Part shown: piece after piece, positions 17,195-25,466 of the stretch | Layout of the letters: every line of letters begins with the position of its first letter | How positions within the stretch are numbered: the stretch's first letter is position 1 | NCBI RefSeq assembly: GCF_001404515.1 | Contig: NZ_CXWE01000003.1 | Span: 714,188-778,187, forward strand | DNA from: Roseibium album | Lineage (GTDB): Bacteria; Pseudomonadota; Alphaproteobacteria; Rhizobiales; Stappiaceae | DNA: 64,000 bases | Direction: 5' to 3' | Position numbers and translations under genes: made by a program | Notes under the pieces: model-generated | Told to the model about the DNA's origin: nothing | Databases searched by the model: none | Seen by the model: only the letters and a program-made list of their open reading frames with translations

Positions 17195-18316
17195 CTACGT
17201 CAGAGGCTCGCTTTCGCTTGGCATCGGTCCGACATAATGCGACGCCGGACGAATGAGTTTGCCGGTTTGCTGCTGCTCCAGAACGTGGGCGCACCAGCCC
17301 GGCGTCCGCCCGGTCGCAAAAAGCGGCGTGAACAGCGCACGGTCGATCCCGATCGCGTCCAGAAGAACTGCCGTGTAAAACTCGACATTCGTGTCCAGCG
17401 GCCGGTACGGCTTGGCCCTTTTCAATGCGGCAAGAGCTGCCAGTTCGATCTCTTCGGCAAGTTTTACCTTCGGATTGTCTGGTCCGAGAAGTTTCAGACC
17501 GGCTTTCAATACATCCGCGCGGGGGTCCCGTGTCCGGTAGATACGGTGCCCGAATCCCATCAGCCGTTCCTTTCTTTCAAGCGCGCCGGTGATCCAGTCA
17601 TCTGCATTGTCCGGACTTCCGATCGCGTCGATCATGTCGAGTACCGGCCCGGGGGCGCCGCCATGCAGCGGCCCGCTGAGAGCTCCCATGGCGCCCAGAA
17701 CGGCCTGTTTCATGTCGGACTGCGTCGATCCGATCACGCGCGCCGTAAAGGTGGAGGCATTGAGGCCGTGATCGAGGATCGTCACCAGATATCTGTCAAG
17801 CGCGCGTGCGTGCGCTTCCGGAGGTGTTTCGCCTGTCAGCATGCGCAGGAGGTCGGTTGCCACGGGCAGCGTGCTGTCCGGTGCCAGCGATCTCGTTCCA
17901 GACGCGATCCGGTGGGCAGCGGCCAGAAAAACCGGTAAGGCGCCGCCAATGGCAATTGCTTCCGGCAATCCCCTGTTCAAGGGCAGTGCAGCCAGGCCAA
18001 GCTGCATGCGCTCATAGACGGACAGCGAATCCGGCGCGCTTTCCAGGAGCGGCACCACGGCAAAAGCGGCAATTCTCGCTTCTCCAAACGCGTATTTTAC
18101 GGATCTTGCCTCTGCTACGCCAAGGCCCTGCCAAAGATGCGCAACGGCGTCTTCAAAGGAGACCTTGCCGGCGAGATCTTCAATCGTCCTGCCACGAAGA
18201 ACTAGCACGCCATTCTGTCCGTCGACGTCACTGAGGCTCGTTGTGGCGGCAACGACCCCTTCAAGGCCGGCGACAGGATCCTGGGTCATTTGAGCCGGAT
18301 TTGGCACTTCGGTCAT
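17195..18316 (-). CDS. Citrate synthase/2-methylcitrate synthase family protein
   Basis: A 373-residue citrate synthase-fold enzyme that condenses acetyl-CoA or propionyl-CoA with oxaloacetate. The two catalytic His regions are present (GPLHGGAPGPV and MGFGHRIYRTRDPRA). The third catalytic position, Asp in most homologues, is Glu here (TNVEFYTAVLLDAIGID), as I recall for some actinobacterial type enzymes. It is shorter than the housekeeping GltA and lies divergent from a second, HTH-fused paralogue. No prp genes lie nearby, so the propionyl substrate is not proven. Confidence 0.85.
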   Translation of the reverse strand: MTEVPNPAQMTQDPVAGLEGVVAATTSLSDVDGQNGVLVLRGRTIEDLAGKVSFEDAVAHLWQGLGVAEARSVKYAFGEARIAAFAVVPLLESAPDSLSVYERMQLGLAALPLNRGLPEAIAIGGALPVFLAAAHRIASGTRSLAPDSTLPVATDLLRMLTGETPPEAHARALDRYLVTILDHGLNASTFTARVIGSTQSDMKQAVLGAMGALSGPLHGGAPGPVLDMIDAIGSPDNADDWITGALERKERLMGFGHRIYRTRDPRADVLKAGLKLLGPDNPKVKLAEEIELAALAALKRAKPYRPLDTNVEFYTAVLLDAIGIDRALFTPLFATGRTPGWCAHVLEQQQTGKLIRPASHYVGPMPSESEPLT

Positions 18317-18354
18317 GGTCAGCTCCTATTGTTCAGTTACCGTTTGATATGCCA

Positions 18355-18379
18355 TCAACATTGCATTGATCAATGTTGA
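18355..18379. promoter_or_regulatory. Operator candidate between divergent citrate synthase genes
   Basis: Arms TCAACATTG (18355-18363) and CAATGTTGA (18371-18379) form a perfect 9-bp inverted repeat with a 7-bp centre. A second perfect 12-bp palindrome, CATTGATCAATG (18364-18375), is nested in it. It lies 16 bp upstream of the HTH-fused citrate synthase start and about 40 bp upstream of the other gene. Dyads of this kind suit the dimeric MerR-type HTH carried by the adjacent protein, giving autoregulation plus control of the divergent gene. Binding is inferred. Confidence 0.6.
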
Positions 18380-18395
18380 CAATTAGAATCAATAT

Positions 18396-19565
18396 ATGAG
18401 CACACCTATCTACCTTTCCGCCCGCGAAGCAGCAGCCGAGCTTGGTGTCCAGCCGGCAACACTATATGCCTATGTCAGCCGCGGACTGATTTCCTCCGTC
18501 GCCGGACCGGGCAAGAAGCGACGCTACGATGCTACGGATGTCCGAAGGCTGAAGGGCCGCAGGGCTGCCGAGGACCACGCGGGTGCCCGGCCGCTGACTG
18601 GTGATCCGGTTCTTGAAACCGAGCTGACGCTGATCGCCGAAGACGGGCCCGTCTATCGTGGCCGGTCCGCATTGGATCTTGCCGAGACATCGACACTTGA
18701 AACCGTTGCAACGCTGCTATGGGCATCCGGTGAAGACCCGTTTGCCGGCAATGTCCCGCAAAAACCACCTGCGATGCCCGAAGGGCTCCCCGCGCTGGAC
18801 AGGCTTATGATGGCGCTTGCCGCCTGGCCACTTCAGGACAAGGCGGCCTTCACGCTTGCACCCAGACTTCTGCAGACGAAAGGTGCGGCCCTTCTGCGAT
18901 ATTCGGTCGCCGCACTGTTGGGCAAGGAGCCTGTGGCTATTCCGATCCACACCCAAATTGCAAACGCCTATGGCGCGTCGTCGTCGGCAAAAAACCTGAT
19001 CCGGGCCGCTCTCGTGCTGTGCGCGGATCATGAACTCAACACCAGTGCGTTCACCGCGCGATGCGCGGCCTCCACGCGCGCTCCACTTCATGCGGCGCTG
19101 CTGTCAGGCCTCGGTGCTTTTGCCGGCCCGCGACACGGGGCCGCGCCGGATCGCGCCACAGCCTGGCTGGCGGAAATCCAACCCGAAACCGACATTGAGG
19201 AAATGCTTGCCGACAGGCTGGCGCGCGGAGAGACGCTTCCGGGATTCGGTCATTCGGTTTATCAGGGCCGGGATCCGCGTGCCGTTTGCCTGCTCGACAT
19301 TCTGTGCCGGACTGAAGGCAGTGATCCCTTTGTCGAGCGCCTGCCGGGGCTGATAAAGGCAGCGGATGATCTCTTCGGCTTGCCACCGAATATCGACCTG
19401 GCTCTCGCCGTGATCCAGAAAACCTACGATCTGCCGAAAGATGCCGGCAAGATCATTTTCTGCGCCGGGCGCATGACCGGCTGGATAGCCCATGCGCTGG
19501 AGCAATATGCGTCTCATGAAAAGATCCGGCCCCGCGCGGCCTATGTAGGGGAGCGACCGGAATAG
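18396..19565 (+). CDS. Citrate synthase-family protein with N-terminal MerR-type HTH
   Basis: The 389-residue protein starts with a MerR/excisionase-like HTH (residues about 5-55: LSAREAAAELGVQPATLYAYVSRGLI...KRRYDATDVRRL) and continues as a citrate synthase domain. Catalytic residues appear retained: GPRHGAAPD, LPGFGHSVYQGRDPRA and an Asp in PPNIDLALAVI. It may be a metabolite-sensing regulator, an enzyme, or both. It is divergent from a plain paralogue, with a nested dyad between them. The ATG lies close to the dyad, so the transcript leader must be very short or the protein is autorepressed. The family of HTH-citrate synthases is known from databases; no function is established to my knowledge. 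Confidence 0.85.
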   Translation: MSTPIYLSAREAAAELGVQPATLYAYVSRGLISSVAGPGKKRRYDATDVRRLKGRRAAEDHAGARPLTGDPVLETELTLIAEDGPVYRGRSALDLAETSTLETVATLLWASGEDPFAGNVPQKPPAMPEGLPALDRLMMALAAWPLQDKAAFTLAPRLLQTKGAALLRYSVAALLGKEPVAIPIHTQIANAYGASSSAKNLIRAALVLCADHELNTSAFTARCAASTRAPLHAALLSGLGAFAGPRHGAAPDRATAWLAEIQPETDIEEMLADRLARGETLPGFGHSVYQGRDPRAVCLLDILCRTEGSDPFVERLPGLIKAADDLFGLPPNIDLALAVIQKTYDLPKDAGKIIFCAGRMTGWIAHALEQYASHEKIRPRAAYVGERPE

Positions 19566-19687
19566 TCGTGCGCGGATGACACAACTGGCTGTGCCTATCT
19601 TGAAAACTCCGTTGCAAGCCACTAGCTTCGTTTTGCGCCCGCAGCGGCGCGATCAATGGAGATTGGATGTTAGAGCTTGCCTGAGCC

Positions 19688-19710
19688 GGCTCTCTGAATT
19701 GCAGAGAGCC
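19688..19710 (+). promoter_or_regulatory. Leader hairpin upstream of rsgA
   Basis: A perfect 9-bp stem GGCTCTCTG / CAGAGAGCC with a 5-nt loop lies about 65 bp before the rsgA start, without a U-tract. It directly follows a five-codon ORF (ATG at 19667, MLELA stop) with a GGAG ribosome site. This may be an mRNA leader structure; the mini-ORF may be chance. Confidence 0.3.
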
Positions 19711-19775
19711 GCAAATACATGAACCGGCGTCCGTCTGGGCGCCCGATGACGTGTGTTTAAGTCTCGAGACATCCC

Positions 19776-20870
19776 ATGACACGAAATTATCAGAAATTCT
19801 TTCCTCCCGGCACGCAACGTGGAGGAACAGACCGGCAACTCTCCCCTTTGGAGGAACTCGGCTGGCAACCTCACTTTGCGCAACAGATCAGTTCGGACGA
19901 ACTTGTCGGAACACCTCCCGTCCGTGTTGTTGAAGTGCATCGCAACGGGCTTCACGTTATTGGCTCGGCGGTCGACGAAGTCGTTCCACCGCGTGCGGAT
20001 GCGACGGTTGGGGACTGGATCTTGCTGGATCCCGGGCATGTGCCTTCAAGCCGTGTGCTGGAGCGCAAGAGCCTGCTGAAGCGCCGCGCACCGGGAACGG
20101 ATCGGCAGGTCCAGTTGATCGCCGCGAATATCGAAACGGCATTCATCGTTTCATCCTGCAATCAGGATTTCAATATCGCGAGGCTGGAACGCTATGTAGC
20201 AGTCTGCTTCGAGGCAGAGATTGACCCGGTCATCCTCCTGACGAAGTCCGACCTTGTTTCAGACCCGCAGGCATTTGCCGACGAAGCTGCTGCCATTTCA
20301 AAGCTGGCGCCCGTCATCACTCTCGATGCGCGTGGCGATCAACCGAAATCCAAACTGGCTGATTGGTGCAAGCCTGGTAAAACGGTCGCGTTTCTCGGCT
20401 CGTCGGGTGTTGGCAAATCGACTTTGGCAAATGCCCTTTCCGGAACACGGTCCATCGCGACGCAGGCGATCCGGGAAGACGATGCTAAGGGCCGTCATAC
20501 GACGACACGTCGGCAACTGCACCTGGTGTCGGGAGGCTGCCTCGTTCTGGATACGCCCGGCATGCGCGAGCTGCAGCTCATGGATGCCGCCTCCGGCATC
20601 GAGGATCTGTTTGCGGATCTCAACGAGTTGTCGGCAAATTGCAGGTTCAAGGACTGCAGGCACGAAACTGAACCGGGGTGTGCGGTCCAAAATGCAATCC
20701 AGTCCGGTGATCTGGACGGTGCCAGATTGCAAAGATGGCGGAAGCTGAAGGCTGAAGAGGCTTTCAATTCTGCGAGCCTTGCCGAGCGGCGATCCAAAGA
20801 CAAGGCGTTCGGCAAGATGGTTCGCCGGGTCGTGAAAGCCAAGGAAAACCGGAACAGACGAACCGAGTAA
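19776..20870 (+). CDS. rsgA: Ribosome small subunit-dependent GTPase A
   Basis: A 364-residue circularly permuted GTPase that helps mature the 30S subunit. An N-terminal OB-fold region (about 45-105) precedes the permuted G motifs in the order G4 (LLTKSDL), G1 (FLGSSGVGKSTL), G3 (DTPGMREL). A C-terminal zinc site follows (CRFKDCRHETEPGC). The basic tail (RRVVKAKENRNRRTE) suits rRNA contact. No other ribosome-biogenesis gene is adjacent. Confidence 0.93.
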   Translation: MTRNYQKFFPPGTQRGGTDRQLSPLEELGWQPHFAQQISSDELVGTPPVRVVEVHRNGLHVIGSAVDEVVPPRADATVGDWILLDPGHVPSSRVLERKSLLKRRAPGTDRQVQLIAANIETAFIVSSCNQDFNIARLERYVAVCFEAEIDPVILLTKSDLVSDPQAFADEAAAISKLAPVITLDARGDQPKSKLADWCKPGKTVAFLGSSGVGKSTLANALSGTRSIATQAIREDDAKGRHTTTRRQLHLVSGGCLVLDTPGMRELQLMDAASGIEDLFADLNELSANCRFKDCRHETEPGCAVQNAIQSGDLDGARLQRWRKLKAEEAFNSASLAERRSKDKAFGKMVRRVVKAKENRNRRTE

Positions 20871-20902
20871 GTCACTCTGAACTTTCAGGACAGCAGGGGG
20901 TG

Positions 20903-20948
20903 GAACCCGGAACAAAGCGCGCATTAATGCGCTGGTTATCCCGGGTTC
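20903..20948. repeat. Nested inverted repeat downstream of rsgA
   Basis: An outer 8-bp stem GAACCCGG (20903-20910) / CCGGGTTC (20941-20948) encloses an inner stem AGCGC / GCGCT (20916-20933) around GCATTAAT. There is no U-tract, so it is not a standard terminator; it could be a REP-like or mRNA-stabilising element between rsgA and the AEC gene. Confidence 0.45.
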
Positions 20949-21019
20949 GCATCCAGCGTGGTTGTGAATCTACATGTATCCCGGCTTAAATGTCTTGAAC
21001 TGAACATCATTGAATTGGG

Positions 21020-21922
21020 GTGCGAAACGTGTCGGGTATTGCCGAACATGTCGTCAACATCATGTTGCCTGTGCTGCTATGCGTTCTGCTCGGCTATGCA
21101 CTCGCCTATTTCAAGGCACCATTTGACCGCAAACTCTTCGGTTCGCTTGTCTCGAATGTCGGCTATCCTGCGCTGATCCTGTCTCATCTGGCGAAGGAAC
21201 ATATTCAGCTTGAGACCTTTCTGACCGTTCTGGCGGCAGCAGTGGGCATGATTGCGATCTTCGGTGTCATTGGCTTGATCGTGATGAAATTGTTGCGCAT
21301 CCCGCTCAGGGCCTATCTGCCGCCGATGATGCTGTCGAATGTCGGCAATATCGGCCTGCCGGTTTCAACGCTCGCTTTCGGCCCGGAAGGTGCGGCCGTT
21401 GCGATCGGTTTCATCGTTGTCGTACTGACCGCAATTTTCACCATCGGTATCGCGATACCGATGGGACGTCCCGATTTCAGGGCACTTGTGCGCCAGCCCG
21501 TTATCTATGCGGTCATCTTCGCCCTGGTCTTGCTTGCAACCGAATGGAAAATTCCGGAGCCCGTGGACCAGAGTCTCGAAATTCTGGGGGGGCTTGCCAT
21601 TCCGATCATGTTGCTGACGCTCGGACACAGCCTCGAGACATTGAAGTTCGGCGGCGTCACGCGCGCCGTGATTCTATCAGTCACCCATATCGGGGTTTCG
21701 GCAATCGCAGCCCTCGCGATTACGCAGGTTCTGACCCTGGATGCCAAAATTGAAAGCGTGATCATACTGTTGTGCTTCATGCCCCCGTCGGTCGCAACCT
21801 ACCTGGCCATCTCACAACATCAGCCTGATGAGGCCGATGGCGTTGCCGGGTTCATTTTCGTGTCCACCTGTCTGACACTTGTGACCCTGCCGATCGTTCT
21901 GACCTATTGGGCAACCGGTTAG
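21020..21922 (+). CDS. AEC-family (auxin efflux carrier-type) transporter
   Basis: A 300-residue inner-membrane protein with about ten hydrophobic segments and the AEC fold signature (MLPVLLCVLLGYALA; LSNVGNIGLPVSTLAFG; ILGGLAIPIMLLTLG; LLCFMPPSVATYLAI). Bacterial members export organic acids such as malate or malonate by an uncertain mechanism; the substrate is unknown. The GTG at 21020 or a second GTG at 21029 may be the start. It seems to be monocistronic. Confidence 0.85.
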   Translation: MRNVSGIAEHVVNIMLPVLLCVLLGYALAYFKAPFDRKLFGSLVSNVGYPALILSHLAKEHIQLETFLTVLAAAVGMIAIFGVIGLIVMKLLRIPLRAYLPPMMLSNVGNIGLPVSTLAFGPEGAAVAIGFIVVVLTAIFTIGIAIPMGRPDFRALVRQPVIYAVIFALVLLATEWKIPEPVDQSLEILGGLAIPIMLLTLGHSLETLKFGGVTRAVILSVTHIGVSAIAALAITQVLTLDAKIESVIILLCFMPPSVATYLAISQHQPDEADGVAGFIFVSTCLTLVTLPIVLTYWATG

Positions 21923-22044
21923 GGCTCCGGTCAACGGATTGAGACAATTGACCGGAATCCAGGAGCACGCAACGCATGTGAACGACAAGCGTGTCGCCAC
22001 GCTGCCATTTCAGAGGACTCTGGCTGTGCGTAGTCTCCTTTTGC

Positions 22045-22878
22045 TCAGGGTCGGGCTTTCATGAAGGCTTCGAAGTCACTCATTCCCTGCGCCCGGTCAA
22101 AACATCCGAAAGCGCCGCCGTCTTTCATATCCTCGGCGGCTGCAACGAAGGCTCCGAGCGCAATCCGGGCAAGACCTGCACCGATTGAAACACGGGCGAC
22201 CCCCATATCCGCCAGCTCTTTCCGGGTCAGGTGGAAATTCTTGCGTCCGGCGAGTACATTCATCGGTGCCTTGACGGCGGCAAGAACGGCGGAAATCTGG
22301 TCTTTTTCCTTGAGCTGGGGCGCATAGACGCAATCTGCACCGGCTTCGACAAATGCGTTCAGTCGCTTGATGGTCTCGTCCAGCTCATGTTGGGTCTTGA
22401 CCGGTCCTTCGCTGCGGGCCGTCAGAACGAAATCCGTCGCAAGCCTGTTCTTCGAGTCCACCGCAGCCTTTATCCGTTCGACCGCTTCTTCAAGCGGATA
22501 AATTGGGTCCTGCGGGTTGGTCGTGTAGTCCTCGATCGAGCAGCCGGCAAGGCCAACCTCAATCGCGCCTTTTACCGTTTCCACGACGTCTTCAGGGCTG
22601 TGGCCGAACCCGTTTTCCAGATCACCGTTCACGGGTAAGCTCGTTGCGCTGATGATGTCGGCCGCGTGGCCAAGTGCGTCGTCACGGCTGATAAGACCTT
22701 CGGCATCGCGCACACCCTGCGTCCAGGCATATCCTGCGCTGGAGGTTGCCAGGGCATCGAAGCGCATGCCGTCGAGAACACGTGCTGAACCGATGTCAAA
22801 GGGGTTGGGCATCAAAAACGCCCGTCCGTTTTCATGAAGGGCTTTGAATGCGGCGCGGCGGCTGGCTGCGGTCAGCAT
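22045..22878 (-). CDS. Isocitrate lyase/PEP mutase-family protein
   Basis: A 277-residue (beta/alpha)8 enzyme of the ICL/PEPM superfamily. Visible are PNPFDIGSARVL near the N-terminus, the Mg-binding NGDLENGFG and SIEDYTTNP, and FVLTARSEG. The KKCGH active-site loop of true isocitrate lyases is absent, so it is probably a lyase or hydrolase acting on small 2-oxo or 2-hydroxy acids (oxaloacetate decarboxylase, carboxyphosphonoenolpyruvate or dimethylmalate lyase relatives). Single gene with its own AT-rich upstream region. Confidence 0.85.
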   Translation of the reverse strand: MLTAASRRAAFKALHENGRAFLMPNPFDIGSARVLDGMRFDALATSSAGYAWTQGVRDAEGLISRDDALGHAADIISATSLPVNGDLENGFGHSPEDVVETVKGAIEVGLAGCSIEDYTTNPQDPIYPLEEAVERIKAAVDSKNRLATDFVLTARSEGPVKTQHELDETIKRLNAFVEAGADCVYAPQLKEKDQISAVLAAVKAPMNVLAGRKNFHLTRKELADMGVARVSIGAGLARIALGAFVAAAEDMKDGGAFGCFDRAQGMSDFEAFMKARP

Positions 22879-23059
22879 GATACGCTTCTCCCAAAGGTTG
22901 TTGAAACAAGATTATATTATCTAGAGTTTATTTCCGATGTCATCCCTTTCCGGCAACGCTTTCAAAACTTGAATGCGGATGCCAGACCCAGTTTATCCAA
23001 AAATCAGGTACCGGTTGGGCAGGCAGAACCGGACGCCAGGGCTGTCGACAAACGAAAAT

Positions 23060-23087
23060 GGGAGGCACCGTTTCCAGGTCGCCTCCC
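23060..23087 (-). terminator. Probable terminator of the DUF1203 gene
   Basis: A perfect stem GGGAGGC / GCCTCCC with a 14-nt loop, followed on the minus strand by ATTTTCG. It lies 28 bp beyond the DUF1203 stop. The U-tract is short. Confidence 0.55.
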
Positions 23088-23114
23088 GTGATACTGAGCG
23101 CAAACTATGGCGGT

Positions 23115-23579
23115 TTAACCGACAGAGCGCGTAACCTTTGCGGCAAAACAACCGCGGCGGGCATAGTGCAGGTGCAGGTAGTCGACTTTTGGATCAGCAA
23201 AAAAAGTCGCAATCAGATCCTGGACGTCGCTGCCCTCGATAACGTCTGCATCGACCATTTCATGAGTTTTGTCGAAAGCCCGCACGGAAAGAAACCTGCT
23301 GGCAATGCAGGCCGGGACCGAGCCTGGCAGGGGATGATCCTCGACGGCCCCGTCCTTGACAAAAACAGCGTGACGGGACCGGTACGGAGTATCGCCAGGC
23401 TGATGTTCGAAGTTCAGGAGAAAGACACGTTCTCCTTCCGCGGCATCGGCAAGCGAGACGCGGCAGGGAAAGGCACCGTCTGAAAGGTGCACCTGAACGT
23501 TTCGGGCAGCAAGATCCTCGTCAGACATGCTGTAAAGGTGGGCGAACGAGCCTGCCGGCAGGGGGTGTACCTGAAACAT
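23115..23579 (-). CDS. DUF1203 family protein
   Basis: A 154-residue cytosolic protein that I recognise as DUF1203 from MFQVHPL, the CRVSL..GE.VFLLNFEHQP segment, SRHAVFV and the C-terminal FFADPKVDYLHLHYARRGCFA. The family has no known function. It precedes a membrane protein gene on the same strand by order (74 bp apart, the membrane protein being upstream). Confidence 0.82.
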   Translation of the reverse strand: MFQVHPLPAGSFAHLYSMSDEDLAARNVQVHLSDGAFPCRVSLADAAEGERVFLLNFEHQPGDTPYRSRHAVFVKDGAVEDHPLPGSVPACIASRFLSVRAFDKTHEMVDADVIEGSDVQDLIATFFADPKVDYLHLHYARRGCFAAKVTRSVG

Positions 23580-23653
23580 GGATGGATCTCCTCAATAGAT
23601 GTTGAGCGACCCTAGTGTCCGGGTCACCTGCAGGCGACCCGATTTGCGAGCGA

Positions 23654-24823
23654 TCAGGTTTCGGATATCTGCTGACGATGCCAGCCGACCAGCAGGATCA
23701 TGCCCATGATGATGAGATAAGGCAGGTAGAAGCGTGTCTCGTAATGCGGGAAAACGAGATATTTGGCGCAGATTGATGCGAAAACCGCATAAAGCAGAAC
23801 ACGGGACCTTTGGTCCATCCTGTCCGGCACGACGCATTTTGCAAAAAACAGAATGAGTGCGAAAAGCAACGCGATCCATGAGAAGCCCATCAAGGATCTG
23901 ACCGTCGAACGCATGAGCATCTCCAGATAGGTCCCGATCGAAAACGCCGGTTTGAAATCCTTGAGGGTCGGCGCGTATTCGATATGCGTGAACCACATGT
24001 GGATCCACCAGCCGGGATGGTCCGAACCGCGGGTGATCCACAGATAGGTTACCAGACAAGCCGCAAAGCAGCAGGCCTGAATCCAGCGCCCCGGCCCGTA
24101 TATCGCGGCAAACACGAAGAAGACGCCGATGAAGGCGAGATGATCAGGCCGTGTGAGGAAGGCAGCGACAAGGGTCAGTGCAGCTGGAATATCCAGCTTC
24201 TCCACGTAGAAGAACGCTGCCAGGACCAGGAAGAATGTTGCATAGAGATCGGGCGTGATGAGCAGCGCGGCATAGCCGAAAGCCGACAGCATCAGGAAAG
24301 CAGCAACGACGGGCCCGTACATCAGCGTTCCGGTCCGCGCGAGCCATGCCAGCAACACCACGCCGATGGCGAGTGCCGACATCATTGAAATCATCCGGAG
24401 CGCTTCGACGGGACCTGCAAGATCTGCAAGCAGTCTGGCGGTCTCGACATAAAGGACCTTCAGACGGTAAAAACCGAGCATTGTGTGAAAGGCTTCCGCG
24501 TCCCTTGCCTGGCGTACCCTGTAGGGCCGGTCCTCGGTCAACGTTATGAATTCGCCTTCCGTGACATTGTCTCTCACCAGGGAATAGGATTGCCGGTGCA
24601 GCGCAGTCACGTCGTCAGTGTCACCTTCCAGGACAACCGCCGTATAGGCGAACATGTCCCAGTTGGAGACCGGAAAAATCTGAACGACGGCCGCCGTCAT
24701 CAGGACAAAGACGCCGAGAACACAGGCGCCTATCCAGCTGCGCAGAGGCCGGTAAACCCTGCACACGGCATGGAAAACCGTCAGGAAAATTCCTTCCAGA
24801 TTACGCTGTGCAAAATTGGACAT
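23654..24823 (-). CDS. Polytopic membrane protein, glycosyltransferase-C-like, unassigned
   Basis: A 389-residue protein with about nine or ten hydrophobic helices (SWIGACVLGVFVLM..., MISMMSALAIGVVLLAWLA, LITPDLYATFFLVLAAFFYVE and others). A periplasmic-type loop after the first helix contains NWDMFAYTAVV, which resembles the first loop (acidic residue after TM1) of lipid-linked GT-C glycosyltransferases; the DLYATFFLV segment is also reminiscent. I cannot name a family with certainty. The neighbours (DUF1203, GNAT) give no pathway. Confidence 0.6.
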   Translation of the reverse strand: MSNFAQRNLEGIFLTVFHAVCRVYRPLRSWIGACVLGVFVLMTAAVVQIFPVSNWDMFAYTAVVLEGDTDDVTALHRQSYSLVRDNVTEGEFITLTEDRPYRVRQARDAEAFHTMLGFYRLKVLYVETARLLADLAGPVEALRMISMMSALAIGVVLLAWLARTGTLMYGPVVAAFLMLSAFGYAALLITPDLYATFFLVLAAFFYVEKLDIPAALTLVAAFLTRPDHLAFIGVFFVFAAIYGPGRWIQACCFAACLVTYLWITRGSDHPGWWIHMWFTHIEYAPTLKDFKPAFSIGTYLEMLMRSTVRSLMGFSWIALLFALILFFAKCVVPDRMDQRSRVLLYAVFASICAKYLVFPHYETRFYLPYLIIMGMILLVGWHRQQISET

Positions 24824-24890
24824 GCCTGAAGCCTCGCTGACGGGTCGCGTTCAGTTGTCGCAAGGTCTCGTAAGAATTGCGTAAACGAGG

Positions 24891-25298
24891 TCACCTGCCG
24901 CGTCGCGCCATGCCGACAGAGCGTGGTGCGGTTTCACGAAAGCCGAACTGCTCATAGAGGTGATTTGCCGGAACATCCGCAATCAGACTGACATAAACCG
25001 AGGGTGGCAGCCTTGTTTCGATGAAAGCGGTCAGTGCACTCATGATCTCCTTGCCAAGACCCCGGCCCTGGTAGTCCGGATGAACGACTACATCGGTGAC
25101 TTGTACAAAGCAGCCACCGTCACCCACCAGACGTCCCATGCCGATTGGCTGGTTCTTGTCGAAAAGCATCACTGAATGGAGGTTGTTTTTCAGCCCGATA
25201 TCCGCCGCGTCCCTGTCGTATGAGCTCAATCCACTTGCGGCGCGCAGGCTGAGATAGGTGTCTGTATCTGGCGTTTGCCCGGTCAATCTGATTGTCAT
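24891..25298 (-). CDS. GNAT-family N-acetyltransferase
   Basis: A 135-residue protein with the GNAT core: beta-strand TDVVVHPDYQGRGLGKEIMSALTAF contains the acetyl-CoA pyrophosphate loop (QGRGLGKE), followed by the NHLYEQFGF motif B. It transfers acetyl from acetyl-CoA to an unknown amine. Single gene between the membrane protein and the divergent GMC oxidoreductase. Confidence 0.87.
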   Translation of the reverse strand: MTIRLTGQTPDTDTYLSLRAASGLSSYDRDAADIGLKNNLHSVMLFDKNQPIGMGRLVGDGGCFVQVTDVVVHPDYQGRGLGKEIMSALTAFIETRLPPSVYVSLIADVPANHLYEQFGFRETAPRSVGMARRGR

Positions 25299-25466
25299 GT
25301 CGGTTTGGCTGTCCCTGAATGAGTCGGATGGTCACTGTTTTGTTGCGGCCGGGTTGAAGCGACTACACCGAATTCAGTTCGTTTTCGATGTCTGTTTCTA
25401 CAAGTGGATAGCTTGACCGCACGGTTCTCTCGTGCCTCCATCGCGCAAACAAGGTTTGGAGGACTG

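Noticed and set aside
18376..18398. TTGACA at 18376 as a -35 for the HTH-citrate synthase
   Set aside because: A matching -10 would fall on or after the start codon, so it cannot drive that gene in the usual way.
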